A DNA stretch of 64,000 nucleotides from Acinetobacter sp. ANC 3832 (GCF_002135415.1 NZ_NEGJ01000005.1:186001-250000); one strand, 5' to 3'. Positions 47,066 through 56,052 are shown, counted from the first letter of the stretch. A program made the numbers and translations. Notes: a model not told the origin generated them from the letters alone.

Positions 47066-48148
47066 TTAATCATCATGGCTATAGATGTTAAAGCGCCGTG
47101 AGCCTGTTTTAGTTTGTGGAAACTGGTTGAGATATTCAGGGTATTGTTTCAGTAGAGCTTTACTGTCGAGGCTGATTGAGTCTTTGAATTTCTTCCACGT
47201 CACTGAACCAGTTTGAAAGGTCGCTCGTTCTGCGCCTTGCATTTTGGCTTGCAGTTGATGTTTGAGCAGATCAAAGCTTTCTTGATGTTTTTCAATTTGG
47301 TGGCGTGCTTGTATCAATTGCTCAAATTGTTGATTGGCTGTGGCATCTCCACTCAAGTCTTCAATACTCAGTGGAATATGTTGAGGATAAAGTTGTTGTA
47401 AGGCTTTGGATGCTGATTCACTGGCATCCACATCGGGTGGGGTATCTCGTTCTACGCATTCCCAAAAGTGTCTTTCGGCATTGACGATATATTGAATCAC
47501 CGTTTCACTGCGGGTCACTTTAAAGATGCGAGTTTCATGTCCACAAATCAAGACGCAAATATACGCTGCTTGTTTGCCTGTGACTGCCAATTGATGTTGT
47601 ACCTGACACAGTACGTATAAAGGTACTCCATCTCGCCACAGCTTGGCACCATACTCCCCTGCGGTTTTACATTCTAGAATTTGCACTTCAGCATTGCCCA
47701 CAATGGCATAGTCTAGATTGGCGAGCATAAATGCTTTATCAGCATCGGGATGTTGCAGTACGGCATTGACTCTTCTGACTTTGTGGTTGGTATGCATGCT
47801 GTAGTATTCAGCCACTAAGGGTTCAAGTTGCTTACCCCAATATAAGGGTGCATTTCCTGAGCTTTCATCTTCGATGTTTTGTTTGATCCGACCTGTTTTA
47901 ATCATCCACAACTCAAGCATCGACATATAAGGATTTAGTCCACAGGCTGCAGCACAATCACTGCTGCCAATACCCTGCTTTCGGACTTCAAGCCATTCTA
48001 CTTGAGTCATTTTTTTAGTTTCAGCGAGGCGTTTCGATGGGTAGAATTTTGAACTTGATTTAGGTCTATGCCGTGATGATGTCCCTTTATAGCTCGGCAT
48101 CGGTAAATGCGCAGCCACATCGGGTTGTATGGAATTATTTAGGTTCAT
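47066..48148 (-). CDS. YqaJ-type viral recombinase/exonuclease
   Basis: 360 residues. The YqaJ/lambda-exonuclease nuclease core is visible: EWLEVRKQGIGSSDCAAACGLNPYMSM at about 49-75, ANLDYAIVGNAEVQILECKTAGEYGAK (the D...ExK catalytic set) at about 150-176 and VLCQVQHQLAVTGKQAAYI. The enzyme should degrade one strand of double-stranded DNA ends for single-strand annealing recombination. No beta/RecT annealing protein is identifiable beside it; the Gp3-like neighbour may be another part of the module. Confidence 0.88.
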   Translation of the reverse strand: MNLNNSIQPDVAAHLPMPSYKGTSSRHRPKSSSKFYPSKRLAETKKMTQVEWLEVRKQGIGSSDCAAACGLNPYMSMLELWMIKTGRIKQNIEDESSGNAPLYWGKQLEPLVAEYYSMHTNHKVRRVNAVLQHPDADKAFMLANLDYAIVGNAEVQILECKTAGEYGAKLWRDGVPLYVLCQVQHQLAVTGKQAAYICVLICGHETRIFKVTRSETVIQYIVNAERHFWECVERDTPPDVDASESASKALQQLYPQHIPLSIEDLSGDATANQQFEQLIQARHQIEKHQESFDLLKHQLQAKMQGAERATFQTGSVTWKKFKDSISLDSKALLKQYPEYLNQFPQTKTGSRRFNIYSHDD

Positions 48149-48228
48149 GATATTTTCCTATTTATGCAATGTCATTAATTTTGGTTGGTTCATTGATTGA
48201 TTAATTGATTGAATCAAAGGCATAAAAA

Positions 48229-48251
48229 AATCACGCGTAATGGCGTGATTG
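48229..48251 (-). terminator. Hairpin between the DUF932 and YqaJ genes
   Basis: On the minus strand AATCACGCC and GCGTGATT pair around a small loop and are followed by seven T. It may separate or attenuate transcription between the two genes. Confidence 0.65.
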
Positions 48252-48317
48252 AGATTTAGTCTTTATGCACTTCGAGTCTTTAGATTATTTCCTTTTCTTT
48301 CCTTTATTCTGCTTACT

Positions 48318-49370
48318 TTAAGCCAGCATGCTTAAGGCTTGTTCCAGCCCACGTTGTTTTAAACCTGCCCCTGTACCAAACCAACTTGAATCTAAGCGAT
48401 GATCTTGGCTCATGGCACGACGTTCATGGTCGCTAAACTCGGTAATAGAACAAAGTAAACCATACGCTGTGTCCTTGGCCGAACTGAGTTCTGCACCTCG
48501 ACCATGCCCATTAAACATGGTCATGACTTTGGACATCGCGCGTCCATTCGGTTCCGTTTTATGCTCTGCTTTGTTGGATTGATGAGGTGCTGTCTGTGTT
48601 GCCACATTACGGTAGTATTGAATAATCCCTTCATCTTGTTCGGTATTGCTTAGGGTGGAGTTGTTAAACACTGCATCGAAATACGCAACTGCTTCTTGCT
48701 GAGTCACTTTGCGCTGACTGAGCTGTTTCATTTCATACATGTGTTCATCCCATGCTTTGACTGAAATACCCAGTTGTTGTTTGACTTTCTCCGCATCAAA
48801 TTTAGTGCTGTGCGGTACTTTAACCGCACCTGCACTGCTGTTTTGTCCTTTGAGTGCAATAGCGAGAGTGTTGTTACACACCACACGAATCGAGGTGAAT
48901 TGTGCAGTGGTAGCAAGCATTCCATCACAAGCGGTTGCCAGTAAAATATAACCATTGCTGACATCTTTACCTTTCAGTACGCTGGTTTGACCTATTCGTG
49001 CCAGTGCCCAGAATTTTTTACCACCTTTTAGTATCCCTGCAGTTTCCAACTCAAAGCCTGATTGCTCTGTTAAGTCACGATAGAATTCCAATATCTCTTT
49101 GGGTTGTACTTCTTGGTAGCGCTGACTAACCACTGATAAAGTGGCATGAGTATCGGAACGGTATAAAACCCGTTGTTCATCATGGGGCATGATGATTCTT
49201 TGTTTGTGCTGATTTTCAGCGATATAACTGACATTGGAAGATTCTATCTGCCAGTCCATGCCTGCTTGTTGTGCCCAGACTTCAATCGGTTGATGTGGAC
49301 TAAGTTGATTGCCGAGTCCATGCCAAGGGGTTTTGCCGACATAAGCCATGTTTTCAAGTTGATGTGCCAT
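48318..49370 (-). CDS. DUF932 (phage/plasmid-like) protein
   Basis: 350 residues of the DUF932 family. Typical start MAHQLENMAYVGKTPWHGLGNQLS, central GGKKFWALARIG and CDGMLATTAQFTSIRVVCNNTL, and C-terminal MTMFNGHGRGAELSSAKDTAYGLLCSITEFSDHE. The family is carried by plasmids, phages and integrative elements and has no settled function. First of the recombination-module genes as transcribed. Confidence 0.88.
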   Translation of the reverse strand: MAHQLENMAYVGKTPWHGLGNQLSPHQPIEVWAQQAGMDWQIESSNVSYIAENQHKQRIIMPHDEQRVLYRSDTHATLSVVSQRYQEVQPKEILEFYRDLTEQSGFELETAGILKGGKKFWALARIGQTSVLKGKDVSNGYILLATACDGMLATTAQFTSIRVVCNNTLAIALKGQNSSAGAVKVPHSTKFDAEKVKQQLGISVKAWDEHMYEMKQLSQRKVTQQEAVAYFDAVFNNSTLSNTEQDEGIIQYYRNVATQTAPHQSNKAEHKTEPNGRAMSKVMTMFNGHGRGAELSSAKDTAYGLLCSITEFSDHERRAMSQDHRLDSSWFGTGAGLKQRGLEQALSMLA

Positions 49371-49454
49371 GAGAATGTTTCTTTAGGTTTTTGATGAATG
49401 GATATTTTTCTATTTAAAAGTGGGCTATCCATGCATGAATAGCAGTGCCTTGAT

Positions 49455-49754
49455 TTAATTTACAAATGCAAAACTACGTTTGCAGTCATGGCAGCAGTAA
49501 TGACAAGCAGAACGGTAATATTTATGTAGTACATGTTGGCTTACGATGATCAGTACGCCACCCACCACTACACCTACAAATCCTCCAACAAAAGATGGAA
49601 TCGAGAATAGTTTTGCCAATTTGATCCCAAGTGCTGCCATAGCAGAGGGTGAAATAGATTCGAATAATTTTTCGAAGCTCTTAAATGAATCGGTGTCTAT
49701 ATCGAGTTTGGTCACATGCTCGGAATGACAGTAGGGACATTTGATAAAATTCAT
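49455..49754 (-). CDS. Small zinc-ribbon membrane protein
   Basis: 99 residues from the ATG at 49754. A zinc-ribbon pair CPYC (N-terminal) and CHYCCHDC (C-terminal) flanks one membrane span (FVGGFVGVVVGGVLIIVS). No family is recognised. It is in line with the DUF932 gene downstream; an upstream ATG would add six residues but lacks a good ribosome site. Confidence 0.6.
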   Translation of the reverse strand: MNFIKCPYCHSEHVTKLDIDTDSFKSFEKLFESISPSAMAALGIKLAKLFSIPSFVGGFVGVVVGGVLIIVSQHVLHKYYRSACHYCCHDCKRSFAFVN

Positions 49755-49791
49755 GTGTATTTCTCTGATCAACGAAAACTGCGGGCATAAA

Positions 49792-49822
49792 AAGAGCCAC
49801 GTCCTTTACAGGCGTGGCTTGA
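49792..49822 (-). terminator. Terminator after the lipoprotein gene
   Basis: GCCACGCC and GGACGTGGC pair (minus strand) with five T after the stem. Confidence 0.75.
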
Positions 49823-49848
49823 TATATGTGCTCTTTTAGAAAGTCGTG

Positions 49849-50232
49849 CTAATTAAAACGATAACTGGCTGTACCCGCAGTGGTTTCTACATCCACCTGC
49901 ACCACGTTACTGGAATTGCATCCCGTGAGTTTTAATTGTAATGTCTGTCCCATTTTAAAGCTTTGTGGATACTGGATTTTTCGGCGGTAACCTTCGTAAC
50001 GACATTGTCCGTTATTGATCGTAACATTGCTTACATCAACTTGATAAGCCACATTGGAGCGAATACTCAATACCGTTGCTGTTCCATTTCCTGACCACCA
50101 GTTACTGGCATCCACCACATTAATTTCCGCTGAGAAGGTATTTGGATCTAAGCCTGAGCTACAACCCATTAAAGTAAATCCTGAAATAGACAAGATTGTG
50201 CCCAGTAAAATCGATTTTATAAATATTTTCAT
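49849..50232 (-). CDS. Small predicted lipoprotein
   Basis: 127 residues. Signal sequence with lipobox (FTLMGCSS, Cys at about 24), then an about 100-residue beta-rich domain with three further cysteines. No family is recognised. It lies 41 bases after the secreted-protein gene on the same strand; the two may form an envelope pair of the element. Confidence 0.65.
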   Translation of the reverse strand: MKIFIKSILLGTILSISGFTLMGCSSGLDPNTFSAEINVVDASNWWSGNGTATVLSIRSNVAYQVDVSNVTINNGQCRYEGYRRKIQYPQSFKMGQTLQLKLTGCNSSNVVQVDVETTAGTASYRFN

Positions 50233-50273
50233 GTTGAATGATCCTATCGGTTTTTTATTGATTGCCCCTTTAT

Positions 50274-50546
50274 TTAGTTGGGTACTGAGACTTGTCCATT
50301 TTTGGCATTAAACAGCACAAAGCGTGGACATCCCCCTTGGAAATTGACATTGAAATTACGCCAACCTTTGTTGCCAGGATTGGTTTTATAGGTGCATTGA
50401 TAAATGTTATTTCCCGCACGTTGACTGTCAATCAAATAGGATTCACTCTGCTGTGCAAAGTAGCCTGCTTGTGTCGTTGAGCTAAAAATAATTAGACATG
50501 GTAATGCCATGCTTTTGATGGCAGCTTTGACAATAGTTTTAAACAT
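50274..50546 (-). CDS. Small secreted protein
   Basis: 90 residues from the ATG at 50546. A signal peptide ends TTQA-GYF (about residue 27); the mature domain is 63 residues with two cysteines (QCTYK, GGCPRF), likely a disulfide. No family is recognised. A longer frame begins at 50612 but adds no signal-like sequence. It sits 41 bases upstream of the lipoprotein gene, and downstream of the 33-codon ORF. Confidence 0.6.
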   Translation of the reverse strand: MFKTIVKAAIKSMALPCLIIFSSTTQAGYFAQQSESYLIDSQRAGNNIYQCTYKTNPGNKGWRNFNVNFQGGCPRFVLFNAKNGQVSVPN

Positions 50547-50745
50547 AGAAATTTCTCTTTTTATTAGTCTACTGAAATGTGTTGTTTCACACTCAGTTCC
50601 CCCACAAATCATGGTTTAAATGAATGCCACGCAAATGCGATATGTAAAATCAGAATGTGATTTCACAGACGTACAGATGCTTGAGTGATCCATCTTCATA
50701 TGGGTAATATGTATGTGAAAAAGTTTTATTTTTAGAAAGTCTCTG

Positions 50746-50847
50746 CTATTCAGCAGGTCGCACTTTTTCAGTAAAAAACCCAGATGGGGAATGTGATTGA
50801 AATATGGGGATATAAAAAGAAAAGCATTGAGATAGATTTAAGCGCAT
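50746..50847 (-). CDS. 33-codon ORF downstream of a structured RNA
   Basis: M R L N L S Q C F S F then ...SPSGFFTEKVRPAE, 33 residues. The ATG at 50847 has a very good ribosome site, CTAAGGAGTGCACC. It lies directly after the structured leader at 50850-51100. The C-terminal SGFF-x-EKVRPAE type ending reminded me of small Ash/Icd-like satellite-phage proteins, but this is not a firm match. It may be a leader peptide or a small functional protein. Confidence 0.5.
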   Translation of the reverse strand: MRLNLSQCFSFYIPIFQSHSPSGFFTEKVRPAE

Positions 50848-50849
50848 GG

Positions 50850-51100
50850 TGCACTCCTTAGGTATTAAGAAGTTCTACCTAATCACTGTCAAATAATGGT
50901 GGCAGAACGAGAAAGGGTTGACAGACTGAACCTAAGAATCAGCACACCCGAAGGTGTCCCCCTCCCGTTCTACCGCAGAGGGAGCACGAGGGCACACACC
51001 AAAAGATGAAATCTTTCAGTGTACTTAGGAAACGGTCTGTCAAAACCGACTGACGATGTAGGTCAGCCCAAAAAGGATAATGTGCACTCTACCTACAGTC
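50850..51100 (-). ncRNA. Structured RNA candidate with pseudoknot and UUCG loop
   Basis: Read on the minus strand. Helix A joins TTGACAGAC (51043-51035) with GTCTGTCAA (50926-50918), extended by CCTAAG/CTTAGG (51029-51024, 50936-50931). Helix B joins GCGGTAGAACGGGA (50976-50963) with TCTCGTTCTGCCAC (50912-50899), 13 of 14 pairs counting two G-U. A and B cross, making a pseudoknot. Inside are the hairpins ACACC-TTCG-GGTGT (50957-50944) and AAAGAT-TTC-ATCTTT (51016-51002). The UUCG loop and G-U pairs fit only this strand. Not recognised as a known class. Confidence 0.65.
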
Positions 51101-51286
51101 AAGTAAGTAATATTTAATAATTAAGCATTGTTTAAACGATAAACAAATAAAAAATTGTTGAGAAAATTAAGTACAAAAAACTGAACATCTTAAACTGCTG
51201 TCCAAATACTTCTTTTATAGTCTTATTCTTATCAATTGGATCCAAAATTTTATGTGGGGTAGGTTGTGAGGTAAAAGCATAGACAA

Positions 51287-51315
51287 GAAAAAAGCCCTTG
51301 TAATAACAAGGGCTT
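51287..51315 (-). terminator. Terminator after tRNA-Ser
   Basis: On the minus strand AAGCCCTTGT pairs with ACAAGGGCTT around TATT and runs into six T, about 12 bases after the tRNA end. Confidence 0.88.
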
Positions 51316-51326
51316 AATTCAATATT

Positions 51327-51416
51327 TGGCGGAAGCGGTGAGATTCGAACTCACGGAGGACTCACACCCTCGTCGGTTTTCAAGACCGGTGCATTCAACC
51401 GCTCTGCCACGCTTCC
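51327..51416 (-). tRNA. tRNA-Ser (anticodon UGA)
   Basis: 90 nt on the minus strand, including an encoded CCA. Acceptor GGAAGCG/CGCTTCC, anticodon loop CTTGAAA with anticodon TGA, a long variable arm (CGAGGGTGTGAGTCCTCC region) as expected for serine, and T-loop GTTCGAATCTC. It is preceded by a strong promoter and followed by a terminator. Confidence 0.97.
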
Positions 51417-51425
51417 ATGGGCGAC

Positions 51426-51454
51426 ATCATATAAATAAAATGCACTCTTGGCAA
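51426..51454 (-). promoter_or_regulatory. tRNA-Ser promoter
   Basis: On the minus strand -35 TTGCCA, a 17-base spacer, and -10 TATGAT, ten bases before the tRNA 5' end. Confidence 0.85.
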
Positions 51455-51514
51455 ATATTTTTATGCCTTTCTTGTATTGAATGATCAAAATAAAAACAAA
51501 ATAAGCTAATTTTC

Positions 51515-51859
51515 TTAATTTTCAAGTTTTTCATAGCGAATTGAATTGATGTACCACTGCTTTTTACCCAGAGGAGTAACAACTTTCACCTCATCATCTA
51601 CTTGTTTAGAGAGCAATGCACGTGCTATTGGTGAATCAATTGAAATATGTTGTGGGTGATGATCATAAATCTCGTCAATACCGACAATTCTCAATGTTTT
51701 CTGCTCCCCATCTTCATTTTCAATTTCGACCCAAGCTCCAAAATAAATTTTGCCCTCTTGCTCAGCTGAAAAATCAATGATTCTTAACTCTTCTAAACGC
51801 TTACCAAGATAACGAACACGGCGATCAATTTTTCTTAAAATCTGCTTGTTATATTGGTA
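51515..51859 (-). pseudogene. greB: 3' half of host greB, cut by the element
   Basis: The frame encodes YNKQILRKIDRRVRYL... to ...WYINSIRYEKLEN, that is, the second half of GreB's coiled coil and the whole C-terminal FKBP-like domain. It begins at the element's left end inside the Asp-Tyr-Gln-Tyr-Asn codons and has no start codon. Joined to the fragment at 63566-63715 across the 7-bp repeat it restores one full GreB of about 162 residues. It is silent as it stands. Confidence 0.95.
51853..51859. repeat. Left 7-bp direct repeat of the greB element
   Basis: ATTGGTA, the same as at 63568-63574. It is part of the host greB coding sequence (TACCAAT on the coding strand) and likely is the crossover core. 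Confidence 0.9.
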
Positions 51860-51967
51860 TTATAACCCCACTATATAACATACTATTTCTAATATTTTAT
51901 ATTGACAATTGATCACATAATGATATTTTAAATTATAAAACACCTCATACTTTGTACTAAATAGTAT

Positions 51968-53278
51968 ATGGCTTACGTTAAGAAAATTTATGTAAATTAC
52001 AAAGATTGTTCAACTCAAACTACCTTGGTCTTGCCTTGCATACTAACCGAGAAAGGAATCATTATTTCTCATTTACGTTATTTGGCTTGGTTTAATTCAA
52101 AAAGCGAATCATGGAAAGAAAGGTCTTGTTATGCACTCAAACTTTTACTGAAGTATATAAATTCTGTTCCACAAATTGAGAATGCAACAAAACTACTCAA
52201 AGTTTTCACTGAGGCATTAATTACAGGCACAATTGATCCAACTACCCGTACTGATGCTCTTGATCTTTATTGGCGACCACGTACAGTCAGAGATACAAAT
52301 AATCTATTATTTCATATTACGCATTACACTGATTTTCTGATGTTGCAGGATGAACATTCAACAATTCGTGTAAATCCATTTCGCAAAGCTACAAGTTATG
52401 AAGAGCGTCTAAATTGGTGTGCTTATTATCACAAACAAGCGAATGTCTTTCTAAATCATTTAACTAAAAAAGATTTATCACAAAAGCAAGTTCGTTTGGT
52501 TGGTTCGTTCAATGAAGATCTGATTGATTTTGAATATGCAGTTCGTTTTCCTGAAGATCAAATTGAAAGGTTGATTTACTTAGGGTTCGAAAAAAATGGA
52601 AAATACGACTATAAATCGCAAGCGATTACGATGTTGATGAATTACGGTGGGCTTAGGAAAAGTGAAATTTTTCACATTTATACCTCAGATATCACCTTAA
52701 ATCCAAACCATCCTCAAGAAGCTCTTGTTCGTGTTTATCATCCTGAATTAGGTACTGCTCCAGACCCTCACTTCAAAAATAGGCGTGAGTTTCTATTATC
52801 CAAAACATCATTTAAACCTAGAAATAATTACCCATTTACCGAACGTTTATATGCAGGGTGGAAAAGCCCATTACTTACTTCTAAACAAGGTTATTTTGAA
52901 GTTGTATTTAATCCACCAGATAAAGCTAAAGAGTTTTTATTGATATGGGCAAACTACCTAAAATTTCAAAGAATTGAACCATCAAAAACTAATCCACACC
53001 CTTTCGCATTTACAAATATGCTTGGGGGACCTGAAACTATAAAAAACTTCCAAAGATTACATAAAAATGCGGTAGAGCGTATTGGACTAAGCTGTAAAAA
53101 AGAACATGGAACGACTGAACACGGACATCGACATGCGTATGGTTTTCGAGCACGTCAGGCTGGTTTAAATCAAGTCGAAATTCAAAAAGTAATGCACCAT
53201 AAAAGCCCAACTTCGTGCCTTGTTTATATCAAACCGACACTTGAAGAAGTACAAGAAAAGTTGAGAAAAATTAAATGA
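51968..53278 (+). CDS. gmtY: Tyrosine recombinase, GmtY-like
   Basis: 436 residues. The C-terminal catalytic domain shows the arginine box NYGGLRKSEIFHIY (about 224-237), the HxxR box EHGHRHAYGFRARQAG (about 381-396) and the tyrosine in CLVYIKPTLEEVQ (about 419) after MHHKSPTS. The N-terminal part is a core-binding domain. It is the first gene of the element, starting 108 bases from its left end, and its stop overlaps the next start by four bases (ATGA). Symbol is by resemblance to the Gamma-Mobile-Trio; size and order fit. Confidence 0.75.
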   Translation: MAYVKKIYVNYKDCSTQTTLVLPCILTEKGIIISHLRYLAWFNSKSESWKERSCYALKLLLKYINSVPQIENATKLLKVFTEALITGTIDPTTRTDALDLYWRPRTVRDTNNLLFHITHYTDFLMLQDEHSTIRVNPFRKATSYEERLNWCAYYHKQANVFLNHLTKKDLSQKQVRLVGSFNEDLIDFEYAVRFPEDQIERLIYLGFEKNGKYDYKSQAITMLMNYGGLRKSEIFHIYTSDITLNPNHPQEALVRVYHPELGTAPDPHFKNRREFLLSKTSFKPRNNYPFTERLYAGWKSPLLTSKQGYFEVVFNPPDKAKEFLLIWANYLKFQRIEPSKTNPHPFAFTNMLGGPETIKNFQRLHKNAVERIGLSCKKEHGTTEHGHRHAYGFRARQAGLNQVEIQKVMHHKSPTSCLVYIKPTLEEVQEKLRKIK

Positions 53279-56052
53279 TAAAACCTCTAGTAATTCAACA
53301 AATCGAACTTAAAAGATTTGATAAGGAATTTTCAAACTTTCCCGACTTGGATTCTTTAAAGCAATTTTGTAAAAATGTTGGTATTTCAAACTCTGTTTCA
53401 TATAGACAAAACTACAAGGAATATGGGCTACCTGCACACCCTGAAAGAATTTATGAGGAATGGATCAGTTATAAAGATTTTTTTGATATCGTCGATTTTA
53501 TTTCATACGAAAAATTAAAAACAAAGATTGAAAGCAAAAATCTTAAGAATGCCAAAGAATACAAAAACTTTATTTTAAAATTAAATAATCCTAGTCTTCC
53601 ACTTGACCCACAAGGTGTTTATCAAGATGAATGGGGAAATTGGTACAAATTTTTAGGGAAAATTGAACCTTTTAAACCAGATTTTATTTCACCAAACTAT
53701 ATAACTTGGGCAAATAAAATCAAAGAATTTATGATTACTGCTCGTGGTGGTGGTACAAAAGAATCTCAGTTGTGTCGTTTTGTCCGTCTGTATATCGAAC
53801 AATTTGATAAAAGCAAATCTCCACACGCCTTTCTCATTCAAGAAAAATTCGATGTAAAACCCTTTCGTGATCTACTCGAAAATATAGAATCAGAACCAAT
53901 GAGGAGAAAACTAGTCGTTTATGTTAATGAATTCTTGGATTACATCATTGACAATGATCTAACGATTGAAGATGAAGAAACAGGTGAAATTGTTCGTGTT
54001 GATAATGCTCGTAATCCATTTTCCCTTTTATTAAATCAACAAAATATATCATCTAACTCAATTCGTTCTGAAACAACAAAGCCATGCTTACAATATCATT
54101 TTGTCAAAAAAGCCCAAGAATGGATTATTCCACCCAGTGCAAAAAATTTCCAAGATTTAGAGCATCTTCATAGATTCGATGCAGATTGGGTAAAAGTAAG
54201 CTTTGATCAATTAGATTTGCATGATTTAGATTGTGTTTACCGTGTCATTGATAATCAAGCATATTTATGGTGTCCAACAGATTGGATTCATACTTATGCA
54301 CTGACCAAAGTTCCCTTAGGAGGACGGCAAATCGCCTATAATGATTCTGGCGAAGCTGATGAATATATTGCTGATTTAGATCAGCAAAACAAAATCATTT
54401 GGCAAAAAAATAATTCACCACTTTCTGGATTGACCAAAGCACAATCATTCATAAAAAGAATGTCTGATGGTCAAACAGGTATGTTTACCACTACAAATAA
54501 AACAAATAATAATGGACAAGGCTACACAATTCCGTGGATACCCGAAGACTTAGCATATTGGCTAATTAGGCTACGAAAATGGCAACAAAAATATAATCCT
54601 ATCTCATATCCGAGTGCTTGGATTGATTGTCAAAGAACAAATTTAAATGAAGTACAAAGAAAAGCCAAAGGCTTGAATTGTTTTCTTTTTAGGCGCTTTA
54701 ATGATTTTGAGGCAGCGAATGTCGGAAATGCATTAACCCCGAGATTAGCAGCTGCTCTTTATAATATACAACCCTCAAACCTATGCTTAACTACACTTGA
54801 AGGAAATAGAGCCGTTTTAGGTGCATATAAGTCTAAATATACACCTCATAGCATGCGTGTAAGCCTCATTACGGCTTATGTACTTGAAATGGGTATGCCT
54901 ATTGAAATCGTGATGAAAATCGTTGGACATAGCTCTGTGATCATGTCGATCTATTATTGTAAAGTTTCCAATCATGACATTAGAACTCGATTAGAAGAAG
55001 GTGAAAAAATAGCCTTAAAATCTGAAGTTGAATCTATTCAAAGAACAATTGAGCAAAACAAAATTGAAAGTGTTAAAAACCAATTGGTTGGCAATAATTT
55101 AGAGTTATTGCAAGCTTTATCTAATGAGGTTCCTGCAGGAAATTTTATTTTTAGAGATTATGGTATTTGCCCTTTTGCAGCTTCAAGGTGTGAGGATGGT
55201 GGTGAGTTAATAAAAAGTAGTTCATTCTATACTCCTACACCTCAAGGCTATTTAGGAACTCAGAATTGTATACGTTGTAGACATTTCATTACTGGACCTG
55301 CCTTTATCGGAGGCTTATTGGCAATTACAAATGAGATATTACTCCAATCCAATGATCAATCTGAAATATGTTCCAAACTACAATTTAAAATCAATCAAAT
55401 TAATCAAATTAATCAAGATATAGAGAATATTGAAAAAGAAGAATATATAGCCAACTTGAAGAAAGAAAAATTTGATGGCGCAGCAAGCAGATCCAAGCTT
55501 GAGACTGAACTTCGAAATTTCGAATCAGAATATGAAACAGCCGCTAAAAAATTGGACATGCTTTTATACGATATCCAATCGGCTTATAGCCATATTACGA
55601 AATGCCACAAGCTCATGAATAACAATGCATTATTGGAAAATACAGATACATTATCGCTAATTACGACTTCAAATGCAGAGTTAGTTTTGGAAATGGAGGA
55701 AGTCAGTCACTTTCAGCAATTACAAGAAGTTTGTGAAAATGCCGTCATTTATAAATCTTGTAATGCGGATCAAGCCATTTATCCTAGGACTCAGCTCATT
55801 GATAAAATGGCGATGTTTAATGAAATTATGCCTGCTTTGTTCATGTTATCTAAAGAACAGCAACTTTCAGCAGGCAACCAAATTTTTAAATTATTGATGA
55901 GTCGCCTCAAATCTTGGGATAAAGTGCAAAGTGTTATGGATGGAAAGCTTAAACTAATAGAGCTTTCTGAAACTGAACAAATTTCAAAATCAGAGATTGA
56001 GCTCATTCTACATAATTCACCAACTTTGATTGAGGCTAGTTATGAATCCTGA
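53275..56052 (+). CDS. gmtZ: Large tyrosine recombinase, GmtZ-like
   Basis: 925 residues. A long N-terminal region is followed by a catalytic domain with the HxxR box PHSMRVSLITAYVLEMG (about 524) and the active tyrosine in GHSSVIMSIYYCKVSN (about 559). Beyond it lies an unusual C-terminal extension: a probable zinc site (GICPFAASRCEDGG...NCIRCRHF) and a coiled coil (about 700-760). Size, two-domain form and position after the first recombinase agree with GmtZ. The two recombinases probably act jointly on the element's unequal ends. Confidence 0.75.
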   Translation: MIKPLVIQQIELKRFDKEFSNFPDLDSLKQFCKNVGISNSVSYRQNYKEYGLPAHPERIYEEWISYKDFFDIVDFISYEKLKTKIESKNLKNAKEYKNFILKLNNPSLPLDPQGVYQDEWGNWYKFLGKIEPFKPDFISPNYITWANKIKEFMITARGGGTKESQLCRFVRLYIEQFDKSKSPHAFLIQEKFDVKPFRDLLENIESEPMRRKLVVYVNEFLDYIIDNDLTIEDEETGEIVRVDNARNPFSLLLNQQNISSNSIRSETTKPCLQYHFVKKAQEWIIPPSAKNFQDLEHLHRFDADWVKVSFDQLDLHDLDCVYRVIDNQAYLWCPTDWIHTYALTKVPLGGRQIAYNDSGEADEYIADLDQQNKIIWQKNNSPLSGLTKAQSFIKRMSDGQTGMFTTTNKTNNNGQGYTIPWIPEDLAYWLIRLRKWQQKYNPISYPSAWIDCQRTNLNEVQRKAKGLNCFLFRRFNDFEAANVGNALTPRLAAALYNIQPSNLCLTTLEGNRAVLGAYKSKYTPHSMRVSLITAYVLEMGMPIEIVMKIVGHSSVIMSIYYCKVSNHDIRTRLEEGEKIALKSEVESIQRTIEQNKIESVKNQLVGNNLELLQALSNEVPAGNFIFRDYGICPFAASRCEDGGELIKSSSFYTPTPQGYLGTQNCIRCRHFITGPAFIGGLLAITNEILLQSNDQSEICSKLQFKINQINQINQDIENIEKEEYIANLKKEKFDGAASRSKLETELRNFESEYETAAKKLDMLLYDIQSAYSHITKCHKLMNNNALLENTDTLSLITTSNAELVLEMEEVSHFQQLQEVCENAVIYKSCNADQAIYPRTQLIDKMAMFNEIMPALFMLSKEQQLSAGNQIFKLLMSRLKSWDKVQSVMDGKLKLIELSETEQISKSEIELILHNSPTLIEASYES

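Noticed and set aside
50899..51043. RNase P, tmRNA, 6S or signal-recognition RNA
   Set aside because: The conserved cores of those RNAs are not present in this structured region on either strand.
51327..51416. tRNA-Ser as the attachment site of the accessory region or of the greB element
   Set aside because: No second copy of the tRNA 3' end is found near 42.7 kb or at the right end of the element, and the greB junctions explain the latter fully.
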